Below, piece after piece: positions 1-9,101 of a stretch of 64,000 bases of DNA; position 1 is the stretch's first letter; each line of letters starts with the position of its first letter. The stretch is from Neisseria dumasiana. GTDB taxonomy: Bacteria > Pseudomonadota > Gammaproteobacteria > Burkholderiales > Neisseriaceae. The notes below the pieces were generated by a model. That model was not told the DNA's origin. It made no database searches and saw only the letters and a list, made by a program, of their open reading frames with translations. The stretch spans positions 124,001 to 188,000 of the forward strand of contig NZ_CP091509.1 of the NCBI RefSeq assembly GCF_022870885.1. Reading direction: 5' to 3'. Both the position numbers and the translations under genes were made by a program.

Positions 1-355
1 AAAACCGCCCTTTTTCGGCGCAAAGTTCCAATTCCACCGGCGTAACTTTTACCATGCCGCGTATGCTGTGCAGTTGCGGGCCTGCCAAAAACGCTTCGCG
101 CAGGCTGCTGCCGGGGCGGATTTTTTTGGCAATTTCCGCATCTTGCACACCCGCATAATAACCGTAACGCATAAAAAAGCGTTTGGCACTTTCCAAACCG
201 AGAGATTCGACCAAATCCTCACGGAACAGCCACAAAGCGTAGGCATGGCTTAACAGCATCCTCTGCTCGTAAAACCAGATTTTTCCGTTGTCCACATCGA
301 ATTTGATGGCATCGATAAGATCTTGGCCGGGTAGGTTCTGTTCCTTATTCCTCAT
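1..355 (-). CDS. dmpR: DmpR/XylR-type sigma-54 activator, N-terminal part (runs off left edge)
   Basis: Open on the minus strand from ATG at 355 to the window edge, 118 codons without a stop. The translation closely follows the N-terminal sensor (XylR_N) domain of DmpR as I know it: 'GKIWFYEQRMLL', a 'RFFMRYGYYAGVQDAEIAKK' stretch, then 'AFLAGPQLHSIRGMVKV'. DmpR-family proteins bind phenols in this domain and relieve inhibition of a central AAA+ domain that activates sigma-54 RNA polymerase; those domains and the DNA-binding tail lie outside the window. A GAGGA site 7 nt upstream supports this ATG, although an in-frame ATG lies 12 nt further up. It is divergent from the phenol hydroxylase genes, the usual arrangement for their regulator. 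Family assignment is firm; effector range is inferred. Confidence 0.88.
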   Translation of the reverse strand, partial: MRNKEQNLPGQDLIDAIKFDVDNGKIWFYEQRMLLSHAYALWLFREDLVESLGLESAKRFFMRYGYYAGVQDAEIAKKIRPGSSLREAFLAGPQLHSIRGMVKVTPVELELCAEKGRF

Positions 356-758
356 AGCGTTCCTCATTAGTAGCGGTGCCTTGCGGATTATGTTTTTATT
401 AATATATTTCCCGATTTTGTTATGATTTTTTTCTAGGCGTTTAAATGCTCGGTTTTTTGCTAATGTTTTGCGAATAATTCATATTCCTTGTGTGTCATTT
501 ATTGATAAATGTTTAGGTAACTTAACAAGTTGCCGTCAGTTTGTGCAACATGGTTTTTGCCATTTACATTTAATTTACATATAAAAACATTAATGTTTAT
601 TGTGAAAAAAGTAAACGTTACTTAAGTTTTTAAGCCTGTTTGCCATTTATCGCTTTTATCATTAAAAAAATCTGCCGGACGCCCGAACGGGCAGTTTCTC
701 AAGATAATCTCATTCTCTTTAATATTTTCTTAAAAATCAAGTTGTTTAAAAATTTCAT

Positions 759-796
759 CATTTGATCACATCTGTTTGGTGCGATTTTATCAAATG
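759..796. promoter_or_regulatory. Candidate DmpR upstream activating site (inverted repeat)
   Basis: An 8-bp inverted repeat, CATTTGAT at 759-766 and ATCAAATG at 789-796, has arms 30 bp apart (about three helical turns). The first arm continues into TGATCA. It lies about 118-155 bp upstream of the predicted sigma-54 start site. This matches the distance at which DmpR/XylR sites sit in Pseudomonas, and the TTGAT/ATCAA half-sites resemble theirs. The surroundings are AT-rich, so chance is possible. Confidence 0.5.
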
Positions 797-857
797 ATAA
801 AAAATTAAAGGGTGCCGTTTCTGTTTCTTATTAGGTTTAATTTTTTTATTTGATAAA

Positions 858-870
858 AATCAATAAATTA
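858..870 (+). promoter_or_regulatory. Candidate IHF site between activator site and promoter
   Basis: AATCAATAAATTA matches the IHF consensus WATCAANNNNTTR at every fixed position. It lies between the candidate activator site and the -24 box, where IHF bends DNA in other sigma-54 systems. Its centre is only about 25 bp upstream of the -24 box, closer than in the Pseudomonas Po promoter. In such AT-rich DNA a random match is not rare. Confidence 0.4.
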
Positions 871-887
871 TATTTTTAATCATGTTT

Positions 888-903
888 TGGCACGGTGTGT
901 GCT
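888..903 (+). promoter_or_regulatory. Sigma-54 (-24/-12) promoter of the phenol cluster
   Basis: TGGCACGGTGTGTGCT has the invariant GG at 889-890 and GC at 901-902, exactly 12 bp apart, and fits the TGGCAC-N5-TTGCW consensus apart from T to G in the -12 element. A start near 914 would give a leader of about 40 nt before dmpK. The divergent DmpR-type gene, an obligate sigma-54 activator, supports the call. Confidence 0.8.
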
Positions 904-955
904 ATATGAAAAGATATGCGTTTTCTAAAAAGCTGTCGGAAAAGAAAGGCACGAT

Positions 956-1207
956 ATGCACACTCCTTCTGCCGCACCATCGAATTTTGTGAAATACATC
1001 CGCGTTCGCAGCGAGCCGGATGCGCGTTTTGTCGAGTTTGATTTTGCCATTAACGACCCCTCGCTGTTTGTCGAACTCATCATGCCCCAGTCTTGTTTTG
1101 AAGAGTTTTGCAAGCGCAACCAAGTGGTTCACATGAGCGAAGAGCAATCCCAAAAAAACGATCAAGAAGCAGCCAAATGGCGTTACGGAACAGAAACCGG
1201 CCAATAA
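956..1207 (+). CDS. dmpK: Phenol hydroxylase assembly subunit DmpK (P0)
   Basis: 83-residue protein matching the small phenol hydroxylase subunit family (DmpK/PhK/TomA0), with 'FVKYIRVRSEPDARFVEFDFAI' features shortened here to the core 'KYIRVRSEPDARFVEFDFAI'. In Pseudomonas this subunit is not part of the active enzyme but helps assemble active oxygenase, probably through iron loading of the DmpLNO complex. It is the first gene after the sigma-54 promoter and is followed 28 bp later by dmpL. Normal length for the family. Identification rests on sequence resemblance plus the invariant first position in the operon. Confidence 0.88.
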   Translation: MHTPSAAPSNFVKYIRVRSEPDARFVEFDFAINDPSLFVELIMPQSCFEEFCKRNQVVHMSEEQSQKNDQEAAKWRYGTETGQ

Positions 1208-1235
1208 CAAGGCGCAAATTTAAGGAGAAACACAG

Positions 1236-2237
1236 ATGACTTTAGAAATCAAAACCGCCACCATCGAACCGGTTCGCCAAACATTTGCCAATGTGGAGCG
1301 GCGGTTCGGCAACAAGCCGGCCTCCCGTTATCAAGAGGCCACTTATGATGCGCAGGCGACAGCCAATTTCCATTACCGTCCGTTATGGATGCCCGAAAAA
1401 GAACTCAACGACCCCGGCCATACCGCGCTGACCATGCAGGATTGGTATGTTTTAAAAGACCCGCGCCAGTTTTTTTACAGTGCCTATGTGCAGAACCGCG
1501 CCAAGATGCAGGATGCGGCCGAGAACAATTATGCGTTTTTTGAAAAGCGCGGATTGGGCAAACTCATCGACCCCGATATCCAATCTCAAATTATTTTCAG
1601 CCTGCTGCCTTTGCGGCATGTGGAGCAGACCGCCAATCTGAACATGATGTCCGGCTCGGCTTACGGCTACGGAACGGCGTTGACTCAGGCTTGCCTGTAT
1701 GCCGCTATGGACCGTTTGGGTATGGCGCAATATTTGTCGCGCATAGGTTTGATGCTCGACGAAAACAGCGGCGAATCGCTGGCCCGTGCCAAAAAAATCT
1801 GGATGGAAGACCCTGCTTGGCAAGGCGTGCGGGCGTTGTGCGAAGAAATGCTGGTGCATAAAGATTGGGGCGAATTGTTTGTTGCCCAAAATCTGGTGGC
1901 CGATACCTTGGTTAACGTGGTGTTTTACCAAAAGCTCGACCAATGGCTGCTGGAGAACAATGCTCGCGATATTTCCATGCTCACCGAATTTATGCAGCTC
2001 TGCCTGAAAGACCAAGCGGGTTGGGCAGACAACGTTTTGAAAACCATAGCTGCCGAAAACGAATCCAACCGCGCCCTGATGAGCGGCTGGGTGGAAAAAT
2101 GGCAGGAAAAAACCACACAAGCCTACCGCCCGTTAATCGACGCTTTGTTTGAAGACGGCGGTGCGGTGGTGGAAACGGTTAACGGCGAAATGGCCAAACG
2201 TGCGGCCAAAATCGGCCTGACGGCGAAAGGAGAATAA
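1236..2237 (+). CDS. dmpL: Phenol 2-monooxygenase oxygenase beta subunit (P1)
   Basis: 333 residues, the usual size of DmpL/PhL/TomA1. It is the non-catalytic oxygenase subunit of the multicomponent phenol hydroxylase: it has the ferritin-like helical fold of the family but lacks the paired E-x-x-H iron motifs of the alpha subunit. It pairs with DmpN and DmpO in a (LNO)2 hydroxylase that converts phenol to catechol in the cytoplasm. AAGGAG lies 8 nt upstream of the ATG. It ends 3 nt before dmpM, suggesting translational coupling. Confidence 0.93.
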   Translation: MTLEIKTATIEPVRQTFANVERRFGNKPASRYQEATYDAQATANFHYRPLWMPEKELNDPGHTALTMQDWYVLKDPRQFFYSAYVQNRAKMQDAAENNYAFFEKRGLGKLIDPDIQSQIIFSLLPLRHVEQTANLNMMSGSAYGYGTALTQACLYAAMDRLGMAQYLSRIGLMLDENSGESLARAKKIWMEDPAWQGVRALCEEMLVHKDWGELFVAQNLVADTLVNVVFYQKLDQWLLENNARDISMLTEFMQLCLKDQAGWADNVLKTIAAENESNRALMSGWVEKWQEKTTQAYRPLIDALFEDGGAVVETVNGEMAKRAAKIGLTAKGE

Positions 2238-2240
2238 AGC

Positions 2241-2510
2241 ATGTCAAAAGTTTATCTCGCTCTGCAAGACAACGACACTTCCCGCTATATCGTTGAAGCC
2301 GTCGAACAGGACAATCCCGATGTGGTGGTGATCTACCAGCCTGCCATGATCCGTATGGAATGCGAAGGCAAGTTGGTGGTGAACAAAGCCACGGTAGAAG
2401 AAAAGCTGGGGCAAAGTTGGGAGGTGCAAGAGCTGCATCTGAATCTGGTTACCATCGGCGGCAATGTGGACGAAGACGACGAAAGCCTCACGTTAAGCTG
2501 GAACCGCTGA
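2241..2510 (+). CDS. dmpM: Phenol hydroxylase regulatory/coupling protein (P2)
   Basis: 89 residues, the size of the DmpM/MmoB family of cofactorless coupling proteins. These bind the hydroxylase and tune access of oxygen and substrate to the diiron centre. 'SKVYLALQDNDTSRYIVEAV' and 'VVIYQPAMIRMECEGKLVVN' fit the family. It starts 3 nt after dmpL behind GGAGAATAAAGC and ends about 50 bp before dmpN. A longer open frame overlaps its 3' half, but that frame belongs to the dmpN extension and is not a separate gene. Confidence 0.9.
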   Translation: MSKVYLALQDNDTSRYIVEAVEQDNPDVVVIYQPAMIRMECEGKLVVNKATVEEKLGQSWEVQELHLNLVTIGGNVDEDDESLTLSWNR

Positions 2511-2560
2511 AACCGCCGGTATACAACAAGCCGCTAGAAAAAATAACGAGGAGACACCCC

Positions 2561-4060
2561 ATGGCTAAACTGAATTTAAAAGACAAATACCGCTTGCTTA
2601 CCCGCGATTTGGATTGGGATTTTTCCTATCAAGACCGCAAAGAAGCGTTTCCGTATGAAGACTTCGAAGGCATCAAAATCACCGATTGGTCGAAATGGGA
2701 AGACCCGTTCCGCCTCACTATGGATGCCTATTGGAAATATCAGGCCGAAAAAGAGAAAAAACTGTATGCCATTTTTGATGCGTTTGCCCAAAACAACGGC
2801 CAGTTGAATATCTCGGATCCGCGCTATGTGAACGCCATCAAAATCTTCCTGACCGGCGTTACCCCGCTCGAATATCAGGCTTATCAAGGTTATGCCCATG
2901 TAGGCCGCCAGTTCGGCGGCATCGGGGCGCGCATTGCCTCGCAAATGCAGTCGATCGACGAATTGCGCCATGTGCAAACCCAAATCCACGCCATGAGCCA
3001 CTACAACAAATATTTCGACGGTTTCCAAGACTGGAGCCACATGCACGACCGCGTGTGGTATCTCTCCGTGCCCAAATCGTTCTTCGAAGACGCCCGTTCG
3101 GCAGGGCCGTTTGAGTTTTTGCTGGCCATCAGCTTCTCGTTTGAATATGTGCTGACCAATCTGTTGTTTGTGCCGTTTATGTCGGGCGCGGCGCACAACG
3201 GCGACATGGCTACCGTTACCTTCGGTTTCAGCGCGCAATCCGACGAAGCCCGCCACATGACGCTCGGCCTCGAAATCATCAAATTCCTGTTGGAACAGCA
3301 CGAAGACAACCTGCCCATCGTGCAGAAGTGGATCGACAAATGGTTTTGGCGCGGCACCCGCCTGCTGTCTATCGTGGCCATGATGATGGATTACATGCTG
3401 CCCAACAAAGTGATGTCGTGGAAAGAAGCATGGGAAGTGTATTTTGAAGAAGCCGGCGGCGCACTGTTTAAAGATTTGTCGCGCTACGGCATCCGCCTGC
3501 CCAAATACAGCGATGTGATCGAGAAAGAAAAAGAGCACATCTCGCATCAGGCGTGGTGGATTTTCTACAACTTCGGCCACGCGGCGGGCTTCCACACTTG
3601 GATTCCGACCGACGAAGAGCTGGATTGGCTGAGCGAGAAATACCCCAACACCTTCGACAAATACTACCGCCCGCGCTGGGAGCTGGCGAAAAAAATGGAA
3701 GCCGAAGGCAAACGCTTCTATTCAAACGGCCTGCCGCAGCTTTGCCAAGTGTGCCAAGTGCCGATGGGCTTTACCGAAATGAACGGCGACCCCGGCGAAA
3801 TCAGCTACCGCAGTGCCGAATTTGAAGGCGAGCGTTACCACATGTGTTCAGACGGCTGCCACGATATTTTTGTAGACGAACCCGAAAAATTCGTACAGGC
3901 CTGGCTGCCGGTTCATCAAATTCTCCAAGGCAACTGCGGCGGCCCCGATTTGGAAAGCATTTTGCGCGACTACTACCGCCTCAATGTGGGAGCCGACAAC
4001 TTGGATATGAAAGGTTCTCCCGACGAACAAAGATGGAAAGAATGGAAAGGCGTGGCCTGA
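2561..4060 (+). CDS. dmpN: Phenol 2-monooxygenase diiron alpha subunit (P3)
   Basis: 499 residues from the ATG at 2561, which follows ACGAGGAG; the open frame extends upstream to 2360 but overlaps dmpM and lacks homology there. The six expected diiron ligands are visible: E104, E134 and H137 in D-E-L-R-H, E195, then E229 and H232 in D-E-A-R-H. This is the catalytic subunit that inserts one oxygen atom into phenol to give catechol. A C-terminal YHS-like segment ('LCQVCQVPMGFTE', 'YHMCSDGCHDIFVDEPE') is present as in other phenol hydroxylases. All ligands are intact, so an active enzyme is expected. Confidence 0.96.
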   Translation: MAKLNLKDKYRLLTRDLDWDFSYQDRKEAFPYEDFEGIKITDWSKWEDPFRLTMDAYWKYQAEKEKKLYAIFDAFAQNNGQLNISDPRYVNAIKIFLTGVTPLEYQAYQGYAHVGRQFGGIGARIASQMQSIDELRHVQTQIHAMSHYNKYFDGFQDWSHMHDRVWYLSVPKSFFEDARSAGPFEFLLAISFSFEYVLTNLLFVPFMSGAAHNGDMATVTFGFSAQSDEARHMTLGLEIIKFLLEQHEDNLPIVQKWIDKWFWRGTRLLSIVAMMMDYMLPNKVMSWKEAWEVYFEEAGGALFKDLSRYGIRLPKYSDVIEKEKEHISHQAWWIFYNFGHAAGFHTWIPTDEELDWLSEKYPNTFDKYYRPRWELAKKMEAEGKRFYSNGLPQLCQVCQVPMGFTEMNGDPGEISYRSAEFEGERYHMCSDGCHDIFVDEPEKFVQAWLPVHQILQGNCGGPDLESILRDYYRLNVGADNLDMKGSPDEQRWKEWKGVA

Positions 4061-4153
4061 TCCGCCCGATTTGTTCGCACCGGCCAGCCGCAGACGCAGA
4101 GGCCGTCTGAACAGGCTGCATACACAACCCGATAAATAAAAGGAGAGAACACC

Positions 4154-4516
4154 ATGCCTACCAAAGCCATTGTGAGCAATTACCGCGGCGAAGTGCGCGA
4201 CCGTCGCGAAAACTTCGGCGGCAACATTTTAGTATTTGTCGGCTGGGACAAACACCTGCTGTTTTGTTCGGCGTTGGCTTTCGCCCTGCCGCCCGATATG
4301 CCCTTCCAAGATTTCCGCCAAAACGTGCTCAAGCAGGGATTTTCGCAGCACCCCGACTTCGATTCCATCAAATGGGACGATGTAGAGTGGCAGTTGAACG
4401 GCCGTGCGCTTGCCCCCGATGACGGCAAAACCCTCGAACAGCTCGGTTTCGACCATAAATCCCTGCTGCGCTTCAACACGCCCGGCCTCAACGGCTGGAA
4501 CGGCAGCGGCGTATAA
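4154..4516 (+). CDS. dmpO: Phenol hydroxylase gamma subunit (P4)
   Basis: 120 residues, typical of DmpO/PhO/TomA4, the small third subunit of the (LNO)2 hydroxylase. Family features include 'NYRGEVRDRRENFGGN' near the N terminus and 'LGFDHKSLLRFNTPGLNGW' at the C terminus. It follows dmpN after a 93-bp gap that contains a single uptake sequence near 4101. AAAAGGAGAG lies just ahead of the ATG. The next gene, dmpP, starts 18 nt downstream. Confidence 0.92.
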   Translation: MPTKAIVSNYRGEVRDRRENFGGNILVFVGWDKHLLFCSALAFALPPDMPFQDFRQNVLKQGFSQHPDFDSIKWDDVEWQLNGRALAPDDGKTLEQLGFDHKSLLRFNTPGLNGWNGSGV

Positions 4517-4534
4517 GCAGATAAGGAGGGTGCA

Positions 4535-5596
4535 ATGAGCTATCAAGTAACAGTAGAGCCGACCGGCGATGTGATCGAAGTGGAAGAAGGCCAAACCATT
4601 CTGAATGCCGCGCTGCGTCAGGGCGTGTGGCTGCCCTTTGCCTGCGGCCACGGCACCTGCGGCACCTGCAAAGTGCAGGTAACCGACGGTTACGGCGATT
4701 TGGGCAACGCCTCACCGTTTGCCTTGATGGATGTCGAGCGCGACGAGGGCAAGGTTTTGGCCTGCTGCTTCATGCCGGAATCGGACGTAACCATCGAAGC
4801 CGACATTGATGTCGATCCCGATTTCTTAGGCTACCCCGTGGAAGACTACACCGCCACCGTAGTAGCAGCCGAGCCGCTTTCCCCCACCATTCTGGGCATT
4901 ACGCTGAAGCTCGACCGGCCCATGCAGTTTCAGGCAGGCCAATATATCAACCTGCAAGTGCCGGGCGTGGAAGGCACGCGCGCGTTTTCGATTGCCAATC
5001 CGCCGTCGATGGCCGACACGGTTGAGCTGCATGTGCGCAAAGTCGAAGGCGGCGCGGCCACCACTTGGCTGCACGAAAACCTGAAAGAAGGCGACGAATT
5101 GCCGCTTTCCGGCCCTTACGGCCAATTCTTCGTGCGCAAATCCGACGACCAAGACGTGATTTTCATTGCCGGCGGTTCGGGTTTGTCCAGCCCCGAATCC
5201 ATGATTCTCGACTTACTGGAAGCGGGCGACAGCCGCCGGATTTACCTGTTTCAGGGCGCGCGCAACGTAGCCGAACTCTACCACCGCGAGCGGTTTGAAA
5301 AGCTGGCCGAAGCGCATGAAAACTTCCACTACATTCCGGCATTGAACGCCGCCCTGCCCGAAGAAAACTGGCAAGGCTTCAACGGTTTCGTACACGAAGC
5401 CGTGGCCGATTACTTCAGCAACCGTTGCAGCGGCCACAAAGCTTATCTGTGCGGCCCGCCGCCGATGATCGAAGCGGCCGTATCCACCCTGATGCAGAGC
5501 CGCCTGTTTGAGCGCGACATCCACATGGAGCGTTTCTTAACTGCTGCCGACGGCAGCGAAACACAAACCCGTTCGGCCTTGTTCAAAAAAATCTGA
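4535..5596 (+). CDS. dmpP: Phenol hydroxylase NADH:ferredoxin reductase (P5)
   Basis: 353 residues, full length for the family. An N-terminal plant-type [2Fe-2S] domain has cysteines 37, 42, 45 and 77 (C-G-H-G-T-C-G-T-C then C-C). An FAD-binding domain follows ('RAFSIANPP'), then an NAD domain ('GGSGLSSPESMILD') and a C-terminal 'CGPPPMIEAA'. It passes electrons from NADH through FAD and the iron-sulfur cluster to the diiron oxygenase. AAGGAGGG precedes the ATG, and the gene is 18 nt after dmpO. Confidence 0.95.
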   Translation: MSYQVTVEPTGDVIEVEEGQTILNAALRQGVWLPFACGHGTCGTCKVQVTDGYGDLGNASPFALMDVERDEGKVLACCFMPESDVTIEADIDVDPDFLGYPVEDYTATVVAAEPLSPTILGITLKLDRPMQFQAGQYINLQVPGVEGTRAFSIANPPSMADTVELHVRKVEGGAATTWLHENLKEGDELPLSGPYGQFFVRKSDDQDVIFIAGGSGLSSPESMILDLLEAGDSRRIYLFQGARNVAELYHRERFEKLAEAHENFHYIPALNAALPEENWQGFNGFVHEAVADYFSNRCSGHKAYLCGPPPMIEAAVSTLMQSRLFERDIHMERFLTAADGSETQTRSALFKKI

Positions 5597-5668
5597 ACCA
5601 CGGTTCAGATGTTCAGACAGGCCGTCTGAAAACCTTGCCGAACAACCAGATAATAAGAGGAGAAAGCC

Positions 5669-6577
5669 GTGAGTAAAAAACTAAAAGCGGCCATTATCGG
5701 GCCGGGCAACATCGGCACCGACCTACTGATGAAAATGAAGCGTTCCGAGTGGATAGAGCCGGTGTGGATGGTCGGCATCGACCCGCAATCAGAAGGCTTG
5801 AAGCGCGCCCGCGACATGGGCATCAAAACCAGCGACACCGGCGTGGACGGCTTGCTGCCGTTTGTTAAAGAAGACGATATCCGCATCGCCTTCGATGCCA
5901 CTTCGGCCTATGCCCACGCCGAAAACAGCCGCAAGCTCAACGAGCAGGGCGTGATCATGATTGATTTGACACCCGCCGCTGTCGGCCCTTTCTGCATTCC
6001 CCCCGTTAATCTCAAAGCCCATGCCGAAAAGCTGGAAATGAACGTCAACATGGTTACCTGCGGCGGGCAGGCCACGATTCCGATGGTGGCGGCCATTTCC
6101 CGCGTTCAGCCCGTCAGCTACGGCGAAATCATCGCCACCGTGTCGTCCAAATCGGTCGGCCCCGGCACCCGCGCCAATATCGACGAATTCACCCGCACCA
6201 CCGCGCAGGCCGTGGAAAGTGTGGGTGGCGCCAAAAAAGGCAAAGCCATCATCATCATCAATCCGGCCGAACCGCCTTTGATGATGCGCGACACCATCCA
6301 TTGCCTCACCGAAAGCGAACCCGACCAAGCCGCGATTACCGAATCGGTGCAGCGCATGGTGGCCGAAGTGCAGCGTTATGTGCCGGGCTACACGCTGGTC
6401 AACGGCCCCGTGTTCGACGGCAACAAAGTGTCGATTTTCGTAGAAGTGAAGGGCTTGGGCGATTTTCTACCGCCTTATGCCGGCAATCTCGACATCATGA
6501 CTGCCGCCGGTTTGCGCACCGCCGAAATGTTTGCCGAAGAAGCGGCCAACGGCGTGTTGACTTTGCCCGCACGCTAA
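5669..6577 (+). CDS. dmpF: Acetaldehyde dehydrogenase (acylating)
   Basis: 302 residues with a GTG start behind AGAGGAGAAAGCC. The Rossmann motif 'GPGNIG' sits at residues 11-16 and the catalytic cysteine is C131 in 'VTCGGQAT'. The enzyme oxidises acetaldehyde to acetyl-CoA with NAD and CoA, and in this family forms a channelling complex with the aldolase DmpG, encoded 10 nt downstream. In Pseudomonas this gene lies late in the operon; here it directly follows the hydroxylase genes, so the cluster is rearranged. One uptake sequence lies in the gap after dmpP. Confidence 0.96.
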   Translation: MSKKLKAAIIGPGNIGTDLLMKMKRSEWIEPVWMVGIDPQSEGLKRARDMGIKTSDTGVDGLLPFVKEDDIRIAFDATSAYAHAENSRKLNEQGVIMIDLTPAAVGPFCIPPVNLKAHAEKLEMNVNMVTCGGQATIPMVAAISRVQPVSYGEIIATVSSKSVGPGTRANIDEFTRTTAQAVESVGGAKKGKAIIIINPAEPPLMMRDTIHCLTESEPDQAAITESVQRMVAEVQRYVPGYTLVNGPVFDGNKVSIFVEVKGLGDFLPPYAGNLDIMTAAGLRTAEMFAEEAANGVLTLPAR

Positions 6578-6587
6578 GGAGAACGAC

Positions 6588-7619
6588 ATGGATTTAAAAG
6601 GTAAAAAAGTTACCCTGCACGATATGAGCCTGCGCGACGGCATGCACGCCAAACGCCATCAGATTTCGTTAGACGAAATGGTGAACATCGCCACCGGCCT
6701 CGACGAAGCCGGTATGCCGCTGATTGAAGTAACCCACGGCGACGGCTTGGGCGGCGCGTCGCTCAACTACGGCTTTCCCGCCCACAGCGACGAAGAATAC
6801 CTCGGCGCTGTGATTCCCAAAATGAAGCAGGCCAAAGTGTCGGCCTTGCTGTTGCCCGGCATCGGCACCGTTGACCATCTCTTAATGGCCAAAGACTTGG
6901 GCGTGTCGTGCATCCGCGTGGCCACGCATTGCACCGAGGCCGATGTTTCCCAACAACACATTGCCAAATCCGCCGAGCTGGGCTTGGATACCGTCGGCTT
7001 TCTGATGATGGCGCACATGGTGCCCGCCGCCAAACTGATCGAGCAGGCCAAGCTGATGGAAGGCTACGGCGCCAACTGCATCTATTGCACCGATTCGGCG
7101 GGCTACATGCTGCCCGAAGAAGTGGAAGAAAAAATCGGTGCACTGCGCCAAGCCCTGAAGCCTGAAACCGAGTTGGGTTTCCACGGCCATCACAACCTCG
7201 GTATGGGCATTGCCAACTCGCTGGCCGCCGTGCACGCCGGCGCCAACCGCATCGACGGTTCGGTTGCAGGTTTGGGCGCAGGCGCGGGCAATACGCCGCT
7301 GGAAGTGTTTGTGGCGGTGTTGGAGCGCATGGGCGTCGAACACGGCACCGATCTCTTCAAACTGATGGACGTGGCCGAAGACCGCGTGGTGCCGATTATG
7401 GACCACCCCATCCGCGTTGACCGCAACGCGCTCACGCTGGGTTATGCGGGCGTGTATTCGTCGTTTTTGCTGTTTGCCAAACGCGCCGAAGCCAAATACG
7501 GCGTGTCTGCCCGCGAAATTTTGGTGGAGCTGGGCAAGCGCGGCACCGTCGGCGGGCAGGAAGACATGATCGAAGATTTGGCACTCACCATGGCCAAGCA
7601 GAAAGGCAAAACAGCATGA
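6588..7619 (+). CDS. dmpG: 4-hydroxy-2-oxovalerate aldolase
   Basis: 343 residues, full length. The HMGL-like TIM barrel begins with '[12 protein letters not shown]' (metal and catalytic region) and carries '[11 protein letters not shown]' with the metal-binding histidines. It splits 4-hydroxy-2-oxovalerate into pyruvate and acetaldehyde and hands the aldehyde to DmpF. It starts 10 nt after dmpF behind AAGGAG and overlaps the start of dmpH by 4 nt, which indicates translational coupling. Confidence 0.96.
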   Translation: MDLKGKKVTLHDMSLRDGMHAKRHQISLDEMVNIATGLDEAGMPLIEVTHGDGLGGASLNYGFPAHSDEEYLGAVIPKMKQAKVSALLLPGIGTVDHLLMAKDLGVSCIRVATHCTEADVSQQHIAKSAELGLDTVGFLMMAHMVPAAKLIEQAKLMEGYGANCIYCTDSAGYMLPEEVEEKIGALRQALKPETELGFHGHHNLGMGIANSLAAVHAGANRIDGSVAGLGAGAGNTPLEVFVAVLERMGVEHGTDLFKLMDVAEDRVVPIMDHPIRVDRNALTLGYAGVYSSFLLFAKRAEAKYGVSAREILVELGKRGTVGGQEDMIEDLALTMAKQKGKTA

Positions 7620-8407
7620 GCACATTAAGCAGAGAACACATCGAGCAACTGGCCGAACATTTGGAAAACGCCGAATTGCAGGCTTATGAAGTGACCAAAA
7701 TCACCGACGATTTTCCCGATATGGATTACGAAGACGCCTTCGACATCCAATGGGAAATCCGCCGCCGCAAAGAAGCGCGGGGCAACAAAATCGTCGGCAT
7801 GAAAATGGGGCTGACCTCATGGGCGAAGATGAGCCAAATGGGCGTGGAACACCCCTGCTACGGTTTTCTGGCCGACTATTTCAGCGTGCCCGAAGGCGCG
7901 GCGGTGAAGCACGACGAGCTGATCCACCCCAAAATCGAAGCCGAGCTGGCGTTTGTAACCAAAGCCGACCTGCGCGGCCCCGGCTGCCACATCGGCGACG
8001 TATTGGCCGCCACCGATTTCGTGATGCCCGCCATCGAAGTGATTGACTCGCGCTATAAAGATTTCAAATTCGATTTGAAATCGGTGATTGCCGACAACTC
8101 TTCTTCCAGCCGTTTCATTACCGGCGGCTGCGCCAAACCCGCAAGCGAATTGGATTTGAAAACGCTAGGTGTGGTGATGGAAATCAACGGCAAAGTGGTG
8201 CAGACTGGTGCGGGCGCGGCGGTGTTGGGGCATCCGGCCGCATCGGTGGCCATGCTGGCGAACATGCTGGCCGAGCGCGGCGAATATCTGCCGGCCGGTT
8301 CGTTTGTGATGATCGGCGCGATTACCGCCGCCGTACAGGTGGAAAAAGGCGACTCGTTCTGCGTGCATTTCCAAGATTTGGGCAGCATCAGCGGCCGTTT
8401 TGAATAA
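7616..8407 (+). CDS. dmpH: 4-oxalocrotonate (2-oxo-3-hexenedioate) decarboxylase
   Basis: 263 residues in the fumarylacetoacetate-hydrolase-like family shared by DmpH and DmpE. '[17 protein letters not shown]', '[11 protein letters not shown]' and '[12 protein letters not shown]' mark the metal-binding core. It decarboxylates the keto form of 4-oxalocrotonate to 2-hydroxypenta-2,4-dienoate and in Pseudomonas acts in a complex with the hydratase DmpE. It is called decarboxylase rather than hydratase because it sits between the aldolase and tautomerase genes and because a second family member at 11932 better fits DmpE. The ATG overlaps the dmpG stop. Confidence 0.9.
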   Translation: MSTLSREHIEQLAEHLENAELQAYEVTKITDDFPDMDYEDAFDIQWEIRRRKEARGNKIVGMKMGLTSWAKMSQMGVEHPCYGFLADYFSVPEGAAVKHDELIHPKIEAELAFVTKADLRGPGCHIGDVLAATDFVMPAIEVIDSRYKDFKFDLKSVIADNSSSSRFITGGCAKPASELDLKTLGVVMEINGKVVQTGAGAAVLGHPAASVAMLANMLAERGEYLPAGSFVMIGAITAAVQVEKGDSFCVHFQDLGSISGRFE

Positions 8408-8428
8408 ACCTAAAGAAAGGAAACAACC

Positions 8429-8620
8429 ATGCCGATTATTCAAGTCCACATGATGGAAGGCCGCACCGACGAGCAGAAAGAAGCCGTTATCCGCGAAGTA
8501 ACCGAAGCCATGATCCGCGCCGTGGGTGCGCCCAAAGAATCGGTGCGGGTGCTGATTAACGAAATGCCCAAGCAGCATTTCGGTATTGCAGGAGAGTCGG
8601 CCAAAGCCAAAGGCCGCTGA
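8429..8620 (+). CDS. dmpI: 4-oxalocrotonate tautomerase
   Basis: 63 residues including the initiator Met. After its removal the catalytic Pro1 is exposed, and Arg11 and Arg39, the other known catalytic residues of this hexameric enzyme, are at their expected positions. It converts 2-hydroxymuconate to 2-oxo-3-hexenedioate, the substrate of DmpH. It lies 21 nt after dmpH behind AAAGGAAA. It is followed by an uptake-sequence pair at 8637-8660 before dmpQ. Confidence 0.95.
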   Translation: MPIIQVHMMEGRTDEQKEAVIREVTEAMIRAVGAPKESVRVLINEMPKQHFGIAGESAKAKGR

Positions 8621-8688
8621 CGGTGCTTAGTGTGTTCAGACGGCATGGAGGCCGTCTGAAACCACCCAAGCAGCAAGGAGGTGGGGTG

Positions 8689-9012
8689 ATGTGCTACACG
8701 GTATGTATCAAAGAGCAAATCGATTCGGATTGCTGTTTACGCAATATCACGGTTGAAGAAGGGCAAAGCCTGCTGGTTGCCTCGGAGCGCAACGGGCAGC
8801 CGCCGATTGCCGTCGGTTGCCGCGGCGGCGGGTGCGGCGTGTGCAGAATCCGCATCGTGTCGGGCAGCTACCGCAAAAAGGCCATGAGCAAAACCCATAT
8901 CAACGAGCAAGACTTGGCGCAAGGCGTGGTTTTGGCCTGCCGGGTGTTTCCCGAAAGCGATATGGAAGTGGTGAGCGAAAAGCCTTGCACTCCCTACAAC
9001 CCGTTTGCGTAA
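8689..9012 (+). CDS. dmpQ: Chloroplast-type [2Fe-2S] ferredoxin, DmpQ/XylT-like
   Basis: 107 residues from the ATG at 8689, which has an excellent AAGGAGGTGGG site; a longer frame from 8623 runs through the uptake sequence and is rejected. The [2Fe-2S] cysteine pattern is C-R-G-G-G-C-G-V-C, with a further C in 'VLACRVFPESD'. DmpQ/XylT ferredoxins reductively reactivate catechol 2,3-dioxygenase whose iron has been oxidised by substituted catechols. Here it lies directly upstream of dmpB, as in Pseudomonas, although the genes around the pair are reordered. Confidence 0.9.
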   Translation: MCYTVCIKEQIDSDCCLRNITVEEGQSLLVASERNGQPPIAVGCRGGGCGVCRIRIVSGSYRKKAMSKTHINEQDLAQGVVLACRVFPESDMEVVSEKPCTPYNPFA

Positions 9013-9101
9013 CCGCCGCTTCAAGCCGCTTGGGTTGCGTATCGGTTCGCCCGTTATGGCGTTTTTAGATTGTTTGCTGGATACAAATAAGGAGAAAGAA
9101 G

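Noticed and set aside
1452..2120. Long antisense frames within dmpL, dmpN, betA, betB, metE and rng
   Set aside because: GC-rich coding sequence creates long shadow frames; none has a ribosome site, signal or family motif.
2360..2560. N-terminal extension of dmpN
   Set aside because: It overlaps dmpM in another frame, has no family resemblance, and the ATG at 2561 has a good ribosome site and matches known starts.
8623..8688. Earlier start for the DmpQ-like ferredoxin
   Set aside because: The extension translates the uptake sequence, while ATG 8689 follows AAGGAGGTGGG.
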